Origin: Stenotrophomonas sp. SAM-B
Lineage (GTDB): Bacteria; Pseudomonadota; Gammaproteobacteria; Xanthomonadales; Xanthomonadaceae
Direction of reading: 5' to 3'
Length of the DNA stretch: 64,000 bases
Assembly (NCBI RefSeq): GCF_013387485.1
Contig: NZ_JABBXB010000006.1
Coordinates: forward strand, 1-64,000
A program made the position numbers and the translations under genes. Position 1 is the first letter of the stretch. Each line of letters opens with the position of its first letter. This document shows positions 9,510 through 17,570 of the stretch, in pieces. Below the pieces are notes generated by a model. It ran no database searches and was not told the origin of the DNA. It was given only the letters and a program-made list of their open reading frames with translations.

Positions 9510-9647
9510 TCAGTTGCCCTTGGCAGCGTCTTCGACCGATTCACCGGCCTTCTGCACGTCCTTGCCTGCACCAGCAACGGTGTTGCAGCCGGACAGCATG
9601 GCCACCGAGAACATCGACAACAGCATCAGTGCGATAACACGCTTCAT
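9510..9647 (-). CDS. Entericidin A/B family small lipoprotein
   Basis: A 45-residue lipoprotein. A hydrophobic leader ends in the lipobox LSGC, and the mature part (NTVAGAGKDVQKAGE then SVEDAAKGN) is the entericidin pattern. In E. coli entericidins are small cell-envelope lipoproteins linked to stationary-phase lysis control; the role here is inferred only from family. AGGAGAACCCC gives a strong ribosome-binding site for this start. A longer in-frame extension upstream is not supported. Confidence 0.88.
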   Translation of the reverse strand: MKRVIALMLLSMFSVAMLSGCNTVAGAGKDVQKAGESVEDAAKGN

Positions 9648-9838
9648 GGGGTTCTCCTGGTTGTTCAAATTCAATACCGAAATCCGGTCCCGCCTGTCAG
9701 AAGAGCACGCCAGCGCAGCTCCCCTTCCTGACCTGCAGTGCCGTGGGTCGAAACACACAGCGCCGCGTGACGTGCAATCTGGCTGGAGCGGCGTGCAGCG
9801 GATGTGAATGCAGGAAAACGCTGTTCAGCCAGAAGTTC

Positions 9839-10759
9839 TCAATCGCGCATCAGCGTCGATTTGCCGAACAGGCTTTCGACCAGATCCACCGCCAGTTCGG
9901 CCGTGGCATTGCGGTTGTCCAGCAGCGGATTCAGCTCGACGATGTCCAGCGAGCCCATGCGCCCGGTGTCGGCGATCATCTCCATCACCAGCTGCGCCTC
10001 GCGGTAGTTGACCCCGCCCGGCACCGTGGTGCCCACGCCCGGCGCGATGCTGGGATCCAGGAAGTCCACGTCGAAGCTGACATGCAGATGGGTGTTGGCA
10101 TCGATGCCGGCCAGTGCCGCTTCCATGGTGCGCTTCATGCCCGCTTCGTCGATGTAGCGCATGTCGTAGACATCGACCTGGTGCTGCTTGATCAGGCGCT
10201 TCTCTTCCTGGTCCACCGAGCGGATGCCGATCTGGTGCACCTGCTGCGGGCGGATCGCGGGGGCGTCGCCGCCGAGCCGGGTCAACGCATCCGGGCCGAG
10301 CCCGCACAGGCAGGCTACCGGCATGCCGTGCACATTGCCCGACGGGGTGACCTCGCTGGTGTTGAAATCCGAATGCGCGTCCAGCCAGAGCACGCGCAGG
10401 TCCTTGCCCTGCTCGCGGCACCAGCGCGCGACCGCGGTGATCGAGCCGATGCCCAGGCAGTGGTCGCCGCCGAGCATGATCGGCATCCGGCCGGCCTGCA
10501 GTTCGGTATAGGTGGCGTCCATCAGCGCGCGGTTCCAGGCGACCACCTCGTCGAGATGGCGATAGCCCTGCACCGGGGCCGTCCACGGATTGCGCGGACC
10601 GTCCAGGTTGCCGAGGTCGCGCACCTGCACGCCCCGCGCAATCAGTGCATCACCCAGGCCCGCGATGCGCAGGGCGTCCGGTCCCAGACCCGCGCCACGG
10701 TGGCCCGCCCCGATGTCGGTGGGCACGCCAATCAGGGAAACCGGGGAATACATCGCCAT
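9839..10759 (-). CDS. rocF: Arginase
   Basis: A 306-residue manganese enzyme of the arginase/ureohydrolase family that hydrolyses arginine to ornithine and urea. The manganese-binding motifs are present in order: GGDHCLGIGS, WLDAHSDFNT and SFDVDFLDPS. The start at 10759 has GGAGG eight bases upstream; an ATG further upstream adds an unsupported extension. The length matches typical arginases (about 300). It appears to be a single transcription unit that ends before the entericidin-like gene. Confidence 0.92.
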   Translation of the reverse strand: MAMYSPVSLIGVPTDIGAGHRGAGLGPDALRIAGLGDALIARGVQVRDLGNLDGPRNPWTAPVQGYRHLDEVVAWNRALMDATYTELQAGRMPIMLGGDHCLGIGSITAVARWCREQGKDLRVLWLDAHSDFNTSEVTPSGNVHGMPVACLCGLGPDALTRLGGDAPAIRPQQVHQIGIRSVDQEEKRLIKQHQVDVYDMRYIDEAGMKRTMEAALAGIDANTHLHVSFDVDFLDPSIAPGVGTTVPGGVNYREAQLVMEMIADTGRMGSLDIVELNPLLDNRNATAELAVDLVESLFGKSTLMRD

Positions 10760-10852
10760 CGCTGTTGCCTCCATTGCAAAGAGGAACAGCATAGCCAGCG
10801 CGAGGTGATACGACTCGCGGCGCTGCAGCAGCCGTCATCGACCGTGCAGCAA

Positions 10853-10928
10853 TGGTGCCGGCACCCGGATTCGAACTGGGGACCTACCGCTTACAAGGCG
10901 GTTGCTCTACCAACTGAGCTATGCCGGC
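10853..10928 (-). tRNA. tRNA-Thr (anticodon TGT)
   Basis: The minus strand folds as a 76-base cloverleaf with encoded CCA. The acceptor stem is GCCGGCA/TGCCGGC, the D arm GCTC-AGTTGGTA-GAGC, the anticodon stem ACCGC/GCGGT with loop CTTGTAA, and the T arm CCCAG-TTCGAAT-CCGGG. Anticodon TGT reads ACA, threonine. Confidence 0.97.
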
Positions 10929-10969
10929 ATGGGCATCGCGGCGGGACGACCCGTCGCGGAGCCGGGATT

Positions 10970-11800
10970 CTAGCGCACGCGCGCGCATTCCAGCGAGCGC
11001 TGCTGGGCTGCGCCGCTGCGCTGGCGTGCCGCGGCGGCCTCTGTACCCGCTGCCAGGGTCGCATCCAGCCACCACTGCGCGCTGCCATCGCCCCCGCTGG
11101 CGACCATCTTCGCCTTGAAACCCGCCGCGCTCAGCGCCGCCAGGCGACGATCCGCGCCTTCCCGGTTGCGGTATTGGCCCAGCGCGATGGCATGGGTCTC
11201 CTCGCCCTGGGCAATGATGTAGTAATCGCTCACCCCGGCCGCAACGATGCGTTTGACCGTGGCCTGCGCCTCTTCCCGGCTGGCGGCGGGTGGCAGCAGC
11301 ACCCGGTAACGGGTGGCGCCGGCATCGGCGACCTCGCGCAGCCGGGCCGTGCGCAGGGCACTCCCCGCGCGGGACTGCGCAGCCTGGGCCGTCGCGCGGT
11401 CGGCGAAGGGCCCCAGGCTGACGCATTGGGCGGGCGCGGCCGGCGGCGCGACCGGCGCCGGTGGGGCGACCGCCGGGGCGGCGGCGGGACCAGGCGCAAC
11501 GGCGGGCGCGGTAGCTGCAGGCGCGGGCGCGGGCGTGGCAGCCACGGCGGTGGGCGGCACTTCGGGGGTCACCGGCGCCGCGGCCGGGGCCGACGCCGGC
11601 GTCACGTCCTGCAGCGCAGGCGCGTTGTTCGTCGGTGTCGCCGCAGCGGGGGGCGCCTGCGTGGGTGGCAGCACTTCCAGCTGCGCCACGCCGACCGGCG
11701 AGGCCGGGGGTTCGCTGACCGGTTCGCTGCGCAGCAGCCACCACAGCGCGACACCGAGGTTGAGGATGACCAAGACGACGATCAGGGCACGGGTGAGCAT
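10970..11800 (-). CDS. SPOR domain-containing inner membrane protein
   Basis: A 276-residue protein with one N-terminal membrane anchor (about residues 4-23), a long Pro/Ala-rich periplasmic linker (about 30-122), and one or two SPOR-like units (CVSLGPFADRATAQAA then YRVLLPPA, and THAIALGQYRNREGA). SPOR domains bind denuded peptidoglycan at the division septum. It is the last gene of a birA-coaX-SPOR operon, nine bases after coaX, a common order in this family of bacteria. tRNA-Thr follows. Confidence 0.8.
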   Translation of the reverse strand: MLTRALIVVLVILNLGVALWWLLRSEPVSEPPASPVGVAQLEVLPPTQAPPAAATPTNNAPALQDVTPASAPAAAPVTPEVPPTAVAATPAPAPAATAPAVAPGPAAAPAVAPPAPVAPPAAPAQCVSLGPFADRATAQAAQSRAGSALRTARLREVADAGATRYRVLLPPAASREEAQATVKRIVAAGVSDYYIIAQGEETHAIALGQYRNREGADRRLAALSAAGFKAKMVASGGDGSAQWWLDATLAAGTEAAAARQRSGAAQQRSLECARVR

Positions 11801-11809
11801 CGGCTGATC

Positions 11810-12547
11810 CTAGCCTGCCGACGGCGGTTGATGCACGGCCCAGCGGGCCAGCCCGTCGAGCACCAGCGAAGGCTGGAATTCGGCATCGCCGAGCAGCGGC
11901 AGCAGGGCGGGTGCACCGCCCCCGTGGACCAGCAGGTGCGGCAGCGTGCCGAGCCGTTCACCGCCCTGTACACGGCTGCGTTCGATCAGCGCCACCGCGG
12001 CACCATCGCAGCCGGACGCCAGCGCATCGGCGGTGTCATTGGCGAACTCGCTGTAGTCGCCGCCTGCCGCAGGCAACTGCACCGCACGCGCATGCAGCGC
12101 TTCGCGCATGGTGGTCGGTGAGGCCGAGATGCGGCCACCGTGGTGCTGGCCATCGGCATCGAGCAGATCGATCGTGAGCGCGGTGCCCACGCCGGCGATC
12201 AACACGGCCTGGCCCCGCGCCGCCACGGCCAGCAGCGCCAGATAGCGGTCCACGCCGAAGCGACCGGGATCGGCATAGGCGATCCGCACTCCGGCGTACT
12301 CTGCTTCGGTGCGCGCCACGCGCACATGGCGGAAGCGCGCCTGCAGCACATCCAGCATGGCGGCGGTCAGCGAGGGCGCTGCGACGCTGGCGACATACGC
12401 GGTGTCACCCGACGGCAGCGCATCCAGTGCCGCGACGGGCATCGCTTCGGCGCCATGCGGCCATGCCTGCACATCGCCCGCGCGCATGCCCTGCAGCGGC
12501 GCGAACTTGAAGCGCGAATTGCCCAGATCAAACAACCAGTCGCTCAT
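11810..12547 (-). CDS. coaX: Type III pantothenate kinase
   Basis: A 245-residue kinase of the ASKHA fold that phosphorylates pantothenate, the first step of coenzyme A synthesis. The CoaX motifs are visible: DLGNSRFK at the N-terminus, the substrate loop with FGVDRYLALL, and GVGTALTIDLLDADG. The length is typical for the type III enzyme. Its start overlaps the birA stop codon by 4 bases (ATGA), so translation is coupled. Confidence 0.92.
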   Translation of the reverse strand: MSDWLFDLGNSRFKFAPLQGMRAGDVQAWPHGAEAMPVAALDALPSGDTAYVASVAAPSLTAAMLDVLQARFRHVRVARTEAEYAGVRIAYADPGRFGVDRYLALLAVAARGQAVLIAGVGTALTIDLLDADGQHHGGRISASPTTMREALHARAVQLPAAGGDYSEFANDTADALASGCDGAAVALIERSRVQGGERLGTLPHLLVHGGGAPALLPLLGDAEFQPSLVLDGLARWAVHQPPSAG

Positions 12548-13521
12548 TGCGCCCTCACGCTGACTTCGCCCGCATGGAAAACCCGTTCGTTGCCGTCGAT
12601 GCGCACGCGCAGCGCGCCATCGTCGGCCAGACCCAGCGCCGTGCCGGCAAACAGCACGCCGCCCTCTTCCACCTGCACCTCGCGCCCGGCCAGGCTGTCC
12701 AACGCGGCATAGCGCGCGAGGAACGGCGCCAGGCCGTCCTGCTCGAACGCGTCCAATGCCGGCAGCAGGACCGCGAGGATGCGTGCGACCACGGCGTTGC
12801 GCGACGTCTGTGCGCCGGACAGCGTGTCCAGATCGGTCCAGGGCTGGGTGATCTCCGCGGCGAACGCGGCGGGCATGCGCACGTTGACCCCCAGGCCGAT
12901 CACCGCACGCGCGGGCCCGGCGAACTCACCGCCGCCCTCGATCAACAGGCCGCCGAGTTTGTGTCCATCGACGACAAGGTCATTCGGCCACTTCAGCGCG
13001 ACGTCGCGAAAACCCGCCTCGCGCAGCGCCTCGGCCACCGCGACCCCGGCGACCAGGCTCAGCCCGCCCAACCGCGACAGGCCACCGGCAAAGCCACGCA
13101 GCACGGAAAGATAGATATGCGCCGCCAGCGGCGAGGCCCAGGCCCGTCCGCGGCGCCCGCGGCCGCGGGTCTGGCGTTCCGCCAGCAGGACCATCGCCCC
13201 GCGCTCCGGCGCGCTGCAGCGCAGCAATTCACTGTTCGTTGACGCAACCGACCAGGCCACCTGCAGGGAGGAAAGCTGGCCCGAGGCCGGGGGCGGCAGC
13301 GCGGCCTGGATCGCGTTGCCATCCAGCAGGTCCAGCGGCTGCTGCAACTGGTAGCCGTCACCGGCGCGTCCGTCGATATCGACGCCCGCCGCCCTAAGTC
13401 CTTGAATCCGCTTCCAAATCGCGGCGCGGGTCTGGCCCAGTTCGCGCGCCAGCGCGTCGCCGGACAGGCGCCCGGCGCCCAGTTTGGCCAGCAGTTGGCG
13501 GTCGTCCACGGCAGCTTCCAT
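12544..13521 (-). CDS. birA: Biotin--[acetyl-CoA-carboxylase] ligase / biotin repressor
   Basis: A 325-residue bifunctional BirA. Residues 8-60 form a winged helix (RLSGDALARELGQTRAAIWKR), so it can also repress biotin genes. The ligase core has the biotinyl-AMP loop GRGRRGRAW, KWPNDL and a GGLLIE strand, followed by the C-terminal SH3-like domain. The chosen ATG at 13521 gives MEAAVDDRQLLAKL; upstream in-frame sequence is not typical. It heads the birA-coaX-SPOR operon and is divergent from a small secreted protein gene. Confidence 0.93.
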   Translation of the reverse strand: MEAAVDDRQLLAKLGAGRLSGDALARELGQTRAAIWKRIQGLRAAGVDIDGRAGDGYQLQQPLDLLDGNAIQAALPPPASGQLSSLQVAWSVASTNSELLRCSAPERGAMVLLAERQTRGRGRRGRAWASPLAAHIYLSVLRGFAGGLSRLGGLSLVAGVAVAEALREAGFRDVALKWPNDLVVDGHKLGGLLIEGGGEFAGPARAVIGLGVNVRMPAAFAAEITQPWTDLDTLSGAQTSRNAVVARILAVLLPALDAFEQDGLAPFLARYAALDSLAGREVQVEEGGVLFAGTALGLADDGALRVRIDGNERVFHAGEVSVRAQ

Positions 13522-13628
13522 CGGGTAAACGGGAAAAGTATGCGGGAAAGCCGCCGCCAGCGCCCGCCCGGGGCCTTCCAATCCCCCGGCGGAATCGGGC
13601 TAGAATCGGGAACTTCACCCGCCGCTGG

Positions 13629-13913
13629 ATGTTGACGATGCGCCCGTTCGCCCATTGCCTGCTCCTCCTGATGGCCCCGCTGGCCGCGCATGCTTCCGAT
13701 GCGCTCACCACGGCGGGTCGCGGCGCGTGTGTCTATTCGGCCAGTGAGAGCGAGCGCAGTGCGCCGGCATCGGCATCTGCATCCGCCGCACCCGCCACGG
13801 TCAAGCCCAGCGCCAGCAGCGGGACCAGCACCGGCGGCGGCGGCGATGAGGACGTGCTGCCGCGCCTGCGCGCGCCGAAGTGGCACAGCTTCCTGCCGGG
13901 TATGTTCCGCTGA
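13629..13913 (+). CDS. Small secreted Ser/Ala-rich protein, unknown
   Basis: A 94-residue protein with a signal peptide ending near AHASDA. A low-complexity Ser/Ala/Gly segment follows, and the C-terminus (DEDVLPRLRAPKWHSFLPGMFR) looks conserved and basic. I know of no function. An alternative ATG lies at 13638. The last 34 bases overlap the start of the MtfA-like peptidase gene in another frame, which suggests co-expression. Confidence 0.6.
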   Translation: MLTMRPFAHCLLLLMAPLAAHASDALTTAGRGACVYSASESERSAPASASASAAPATVKPSASSGTSTGGGGDEDVLPRLRAPKWHSFLPGMFR

Positions 13914-14665
13914 TCGAACGACTGTTGGGCTGGCTGCGCCGCACGCCACGCGAGATCGACCCCACCCTCTGGGACACCACCTGCCACCGCGCTGCCTGGC
14001 TGCGGCGGTTGGATGCTGCCCGCCGCGAACGCCTGCGCGCCCTCGCTGCCCGCTTCCTGCACGAGAAAACCATCAGCCCGGCCGCCGGACTGCAGCTGGA
14101 CGAGGGCGATGGCGTGCTGCTGGCCGCGTTGTGCTGCCTGCCGCTGCTGGAGCTGGGTGAGGTCGGCCTGCGCGGCTGGTCGCAGCTGATCGTCTATCCC
14201 GACGCGTTCCGCGTGCACCGCAGCCAGGTGGATGCCGCCGGCGTGCTGCACGAATGGGACGATGCGCTGATCGGCGAATCCTGGGACAGCGGCCCGCTGA
14301 TCCTGTCCTGGGCCGACATCCAGGCCGACATCGCCGATCCCGAGGCCGGGTTCTGCGTGGCGGTGCATGAAATGGCGCACAAGATCGATGCGCTGGACGG
14401 CGCGATCGACGGCACGCCGCCGTTGCCACGTGCGTGGCAGAAACAGTGGGCGGCGGATTTCCAGCAGGCCTATGACGCGTTCTGCGCTGCGGTGGACCAG
14501 GGTCGGGAAACGCAGATCGATCCGTATGCGTCCGAGGCGCCGGAGGAGTTCTTCGCGGTGGTCAGCGAGTACCACTTCTCCGCACCGGCGCTGCTGGCGC
14601 GCGAGATGCCGGCGGTGGCTGGGCATCTGCAACGGTTCTATGGTCCGTCGCCGCTGATGCGGTGA
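13880..14665 (+). CDS. MtfA-like zinc-dependent peptidase
   Basis: A 261-residue protein of the MtfA (M90) family. The zinc site HEMAHKID is at about residues 163-170, with the downstream EEFFAVVSEYHF helix carrying another ligand. In E. coli MtfA interacts with the Mlc repressor and has aminopeptidase activity; whether that applies here is unknown. The N-terminal region (LIERLLGWLRRTPREI) also fits the family. The start overlaps the preceding small secreted protein gene, and a start a few codons later cannot be excluded. Confidence 0.86.
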   Translation: MAQLPAGYVPLIERLLGWLRRTPREIDPTLWDTTCHRAAWLRRLDAARRERLRALAARFLHEKTISPAAGLQLDEGDGVLLAALCCLPLLELGEVGLRGWSQLIVYPDAFRVHRSQVDAAGVLHEWDDALIGESWDSGPLILSWADIQADIADPEAGFCVAVHEMAHKIDALDGAIDGTPPLPRAWQKQWAADFQQAYDAFCAAVDQGRETQIDPYASEAPEEFFAVVSEYHFSAPALLAREMPAVAGHLQRFYGPSPLMR

Positions 14666-14670
14666 GGTGC

Positions 14671-14784
14671 GCCACGACCAACGGTCGTGGGCTACCTGTT
14701 CCGTGGGAATGCCGGGCGATACAGATCGATGATGCACGTTGGGTGGATACGGGCCATCGGTAGGTACCGACCGTTGGTCGGTAC
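14671..14784. repeat. Two SMAG/REP-like palindromes
   Basis: CCACGACC-AAC-GGTCGTGG followed by GCTAC (14671-14695), and GTAGGTACCGACC-GTT-GGTCGGTAC (14760-14784). They fill the gap between two convergent genes and may act as transcript 3' ends. Confidence 0.78.
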
Positions 14785-14789
14785 GGCCT

Positions 14790-16217
14790 TTACGGCCCCG
14801 GCGGCAGCTTCACTTCGAAGCGCGCACCACCCAGCTCCGGGGAACGCTTCACCTGCAGTTCGCCGCGGTAGTCCTTGATCAGATCCTGCACGATCGACAG
14901 ACCGATGCCGTGGCCCTGCACGCGCTCGTCGCCACGCACGCCACGCTGCAGCACCTTGGCGATGTCCTCCGGTGCTATGCCCGGGCCATCGTCATCCACC
15001 GACAGCACCAGGCCGGCGCGACGCGCACCCGGTGCCGGCAACGGATGCGCGGTCAGCAGCACGCGGCGTTTGGCCCACTTGAACGCGTTCTCCAGCAGGT
15101 TGCCGAGCAGTTCCTGCAGATCGCCGGGCTCGCCATGGAAACGCGCGGCCGGATCGATGTCGAACTCGCACAGCACGCCCTTGGAGGCATAGACCTTCTC
15201 CAGGCCCCGCACGATCTCTTCGGCGTTGGACTCGATCGGCAGCGGGGCGGAGAACAGCTTGTGGCCGGACGACGCCGCGCGCGCCAGCTGGTAGGACACC
15301 AGGTTGTTCATGCGCCGCAGCTGCACGTCGAATTCTTCGCGCAGATCCTCATCGCGTGCGCCGCTGTCGAGCTGCGTGCGCAGCACCGCGAGCGGTGTTT
15401 TCAGGCTGTGCGCGAGATCGGCCAGGGTGTTGCGCTGGCGCTCGAGGTTCTCGCGCTCGCTCTCGATGAAGGCGTTGATGCTGTCGGTCAGCGGCTCAAG
15501 CTCGCGCGGATGGCGTTCGCTCATGCGCTCGGTTTCACCGCGCTGGACCTTGGTCAGTTCGTTGATCACGCGCCGCATCGGGCGCAGGCTCCACTGCAGA
15601 ATGACCGTCTGCAGCAGCAGCAGGATCAGACCGATGCCGCCGAGGTAGAACCACACCCGCCCGCGGAACACGCGCAGCTGTGCGCCGAGCGCGCGCGAGT
15701 CTTCTAGCACGTAGATGGTGTACGGGAATTCGGTGGCTGGGTCGGCGTCGGCATCCCAGACCAGGCCCATGCCATAGCGGTAGGCCGAGCCCTCGCTGCC
15801 GTCGATCTGGATCATCGGCAACGGACCTTCGAAGACTTCCTGTCGCGGCGCCAGCATGCCGCCGCCTTCGGTCGGCAGCATCGGGCCTTCGGCGGACATG
15901 GAGTTGCCCTTGCCGTCGGGCATCACGACCTGCAGATAGAGGCCGCTGCCGGGGACGTCGAAGCGCGGATCCGGCGGCTGCTCGCGGATGTACAGCGAGC
16001 GGTCGCGGGTGAAATCGATGCCGGCCGCATACGCGGTGGCGTAGTTCTTGAGCCGCTCGCGCAGGTTGGCCTTCGCGGTATCGGCGAAGGCGGCATCCAG
16101 CGCGTAGCCGGCCAGGGCCAGGAAGGCCACCAGGCCCACCGAGGCGGCCAACAGCTGGCGCGCCTGCAGTGAGCGCGGCCGCCAGCGTTTAAAGAACCAC
16201 AGACGGCCGGACATCAT
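14790..16217 (-). CDS. phoQ: Sensor histidine kinase PhoQ
   Basis: A 475-residue membrane sensor kinase. Two membrane segments (about residues 22-44 and 195-215) flank a periplasmic domain of about 150 residues. A HAMP-like linker follows, then the H-box LADLAHSLKTPLAVL, N-box GNLLENAFKWAK, and G-boxes DDGPGI and GHGIGLS. It lies 14 bases downstream of the PhoP-type regulator gene. In Xanthomonadaceae this pair responds to envelope stress, divalent cations or antimicrobial peptides; the ligand here is not shown by sequence. Confidence 0.88.
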   Translation of the reverse strand: MMSGRLWFFKRWRPRSLQARQLLAASVGLVAFLALAGYALDAAFADTAKANLRERLKNYATAYAAGIDFTRDRSLYIREQPPDPRFDVPGSGLYLQVVMPDGKGNSMSAEGPMLPTEGGGMLAPRQEVFEGPLPMIQIDGSEGSAYRYGMGLVWDADADPATEFPYTIYVLEDSRALGAQLRVFRGRVWFYLGGIGLILLLLQTVILQWSLRPMRRVINELTKVQRGETERMSERHPRELEPLTDSINAFIESERENLERQRNTLADLAHSLKTPLAVLRTQLDSGARDEDLREEFDVQLRRMNNLVSYQLARAASSGHKLFSAPLPIESNAEEIVRGLEKVYASKGVLCEFDIDPAARFHGEPGDLQELLGNLLENAFKWAKRRVLLTAHPLPAPGARRAGLVLSVDDDGPGIAPEDIAKVLQRGVRGDERVQGHGIGLSIVQDLIKDYRGELQVKRSPELGGARFEVKLPPGP

Positions 16218-16231
16218 CTATCGCCAGCAGC

Positions 16232-16915
16232 TCAGCCTTCGTTGCGCGGAATGGCGAAGCGGTAACCGCGGCCACGCACGGTTTCGATCGGCTTGAGTTC
16301 GCCGTCGGCATCGAGCTTCTTGCGCAGGCGGCCGATGAAGACCTCCAGCACGTTCGAGTCGCGGTCGAAGTCCTGCTGATAGATGTGTTCGGTGAGGTCG
16401 GCCTTGGAGACCAGTTCACCGGCATGCATCATCAGGTACTCCAGCACCTTGTACTCGTAGCTGGTGAGGTCCACGTTGCTGCCGTTGACGCTGACCGTCT
16501 GCGCGGCAAGATCCAGCGCGACCGGGCCGCACTCCAGCGTGGGCTTGCTCCACCCGGCGGCACGGCGCAGCAGCGCATTGACGCGGGCCAGCAGCTCTTC
16601 GACATGGAACGGCTTGACGAGGTAATCGTCGGCGCCCTGCTTGAGGCCCTCGACCTTGTCCTGCCAGCTCGAACGCGCGGTCAGGATGAGCACCGGGAAC
16701 TTCTTGCCCTCGTCACGCAGCGCCTTGATCAGTTCCATGCCCGACATCTTGGGCAGGCCCAGATCGATGATGCCGACGTCGAACGGTACTTCGCGGCCCA
16801 TGTACAGACCTTCCTCACCGTCCTGCGCAGCATCGACGGCAAAGCCTTCGCGCTTGAGCCGGGCTGCCAGTGTTTCCCGCAGCGGGGCTTCGTCTTCGAC
16901 CAGAAGGATACGCAT
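16232..16915 (-). CDS. phoP: Response regulator PhoP (OmpR family)
   Basis: A 227-residue two-domain regulator. The receiver has the acidic pocket VEDE, the phospho-acceptor Asp51 (IIDLGLPKMSGM), the switch LTARSS and lysine LVKPFH. The C-terminal winged helix ends GRGYRFAIP. Near-full-length similarity to PhoP of Xanthomonas and E. coli is evident from these blocks. It is co-directional with phoQ downstream and a PepSY-like gene 77 bases upstream. A direct repeat at 17431-17450 is a candidate autoregulatory site. Confidence 0.92.
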   Translation of the reverse strand: MRILLVEDEAPLRETLAARLKREGFAVDAAQDGEEGLYMGREVPFDVGIIDLGLPKMSGMELIKALRDEGKKFPVLILTARSSWQDKVEGLKQGADDYLVKPFHVEELLARVNALLRRAAGWSKPTLECGPVALDLAAQTVSVNGSNVDLTSYEYKVLEYLMMHAGELVSKADLTEHIYQQDFDRDSNVLEVFIGRLRKKLDADGELKPIETVRGRGYRFAIPRNEG

Positions 16916-16992
16916 GAACTCTCCCTAGTGTCCTGGGTATGGCCCCATGGGGCCAGTGGGTAATGCAGATGACTGCGGACAACTATCCCTGT

Positions 16993-17358
16993 TCAGGGGT
17001 TATCGCCGCGTAGTGATGACATATCCGAGCGCGGCGTGCGGGGCTGTGAACGCGATGTCGCGGGATCGTCCATATAGCGGACGCGGCCGCGGTCATCCAT
17101 GTACTTGACCCGGTTGATGTCGCGCCCGTCGAAGGGCACGCGCTCGGCGCCGAGGATGTGTCCACCGGTAGTCCGCTGCACCCGACGGACCGCATCGGAC
17201 AGCGAGCGCTCCTGCGGACCACCGCGTTCGGCCGTGCGCATCATCTCGGCACGGGCCGCTTCCGGCGGCATCTGCGCCCACGCACTGGCGGAGGCAGCTG
17301 CGCCCGTCGCCAGAAGGGCGAAGGCAGCGATGCGGCGGTGGCGGGTCACGGAGAACAT
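16993..17358 (-). CDS. Small exported PepSY-like protein upstream of phoPQ
   Basis: A 121-residue protein with a signal peptide (AAFALLATGAAASASAWA) and a short domain AVRRVQRTTGGHILGAE then INRVKYMDDRGRVRYMDD. That alternation resembles a PepSY repeat, a fold often found as a small inhibitor or modulator near envelope proteases and sensor kinases. The last 25 residues are polar and probably disordered. It is the first gene of the presumed operon with phoP and phoQ, so a role in modulating PhoQ is a reasonable guess, not a proof. Confidence 0.62.
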   Translation of the reverse strand: MFSVTRHRRIAAFALLATGAAASASAWAQMPPEAARAEMMRTAERGGPQERSLSDAVRRVQRTTGGHILGAERVPFDGRDINRVKYMDDRGRVRYMDDPATSRSQPRTPRSDMSSLRGDNP

Positions 17359-17430
17359 CGGTCTGATCCTAGCGGAGCGCGGCTAAACGTTCAAAAGTTG
17401 TGAATCGGCAACCGCCAGCCTGGGCCGGCG

Positions 17431-17450
17431 CTTTACGAATCTTTAGCGAA
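17431..17450 (-). promoter_or_regulatory. Candidate PhoP-type direct repeat
   Basis: CTTTACGAAT is followed directly by CTTTAGCGAA, giving two half-sites with a 10-base period, the layout bound by OmpR/PhoP-family dimers. The site is about 75-95 bases upstream of the first gene of the phoPQ operon. Confidence 0.45.
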
Positions 17451-17500
17451 TTCTTGGTTTTAGCCAGTGAATCCGGTCTGAACTTTTCCGGTTGCCTCCC

Positions 17501-17538
17501 CGCTTTGTTCATCTAAGTGAACATTGGCGGCCAAAGCG
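17501..17538. promoter_or_regulatory. Dyad GTTCA-N6-TGAAC within a larger inverted repeat
   Basis: GTTCATCTAAGTGAAC (17507-17522) is a clean dyad, flanked by CGCTTTG and CCAAAGCG. It lies between the dusA stop and the phoPQ operon promoter. It may be an operator or the dusA terminator stem. Confidence 0.4.
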
Positions 17539-17570
17539 AGGCCCTTGTCAAGCTGACAGGGTGATGCGGT

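Noticed and set aside
9743-12121. A plus-strand open frame of 792 codons across arginase, tRNA-Thr, SPOR and coaX
   Set aside because: It crosses a tRNA gene and is antisense to three recognised genes, so it cannot be coding.
17501-17538. The GTTCA-N6-TGAAC dyad as a LexA box
   Set aside because: The half-sites and spacing do not match the CTG-N10-CAG pattern or the known Xanthomonas LexA-type sites; no SOS gene is adjacent.
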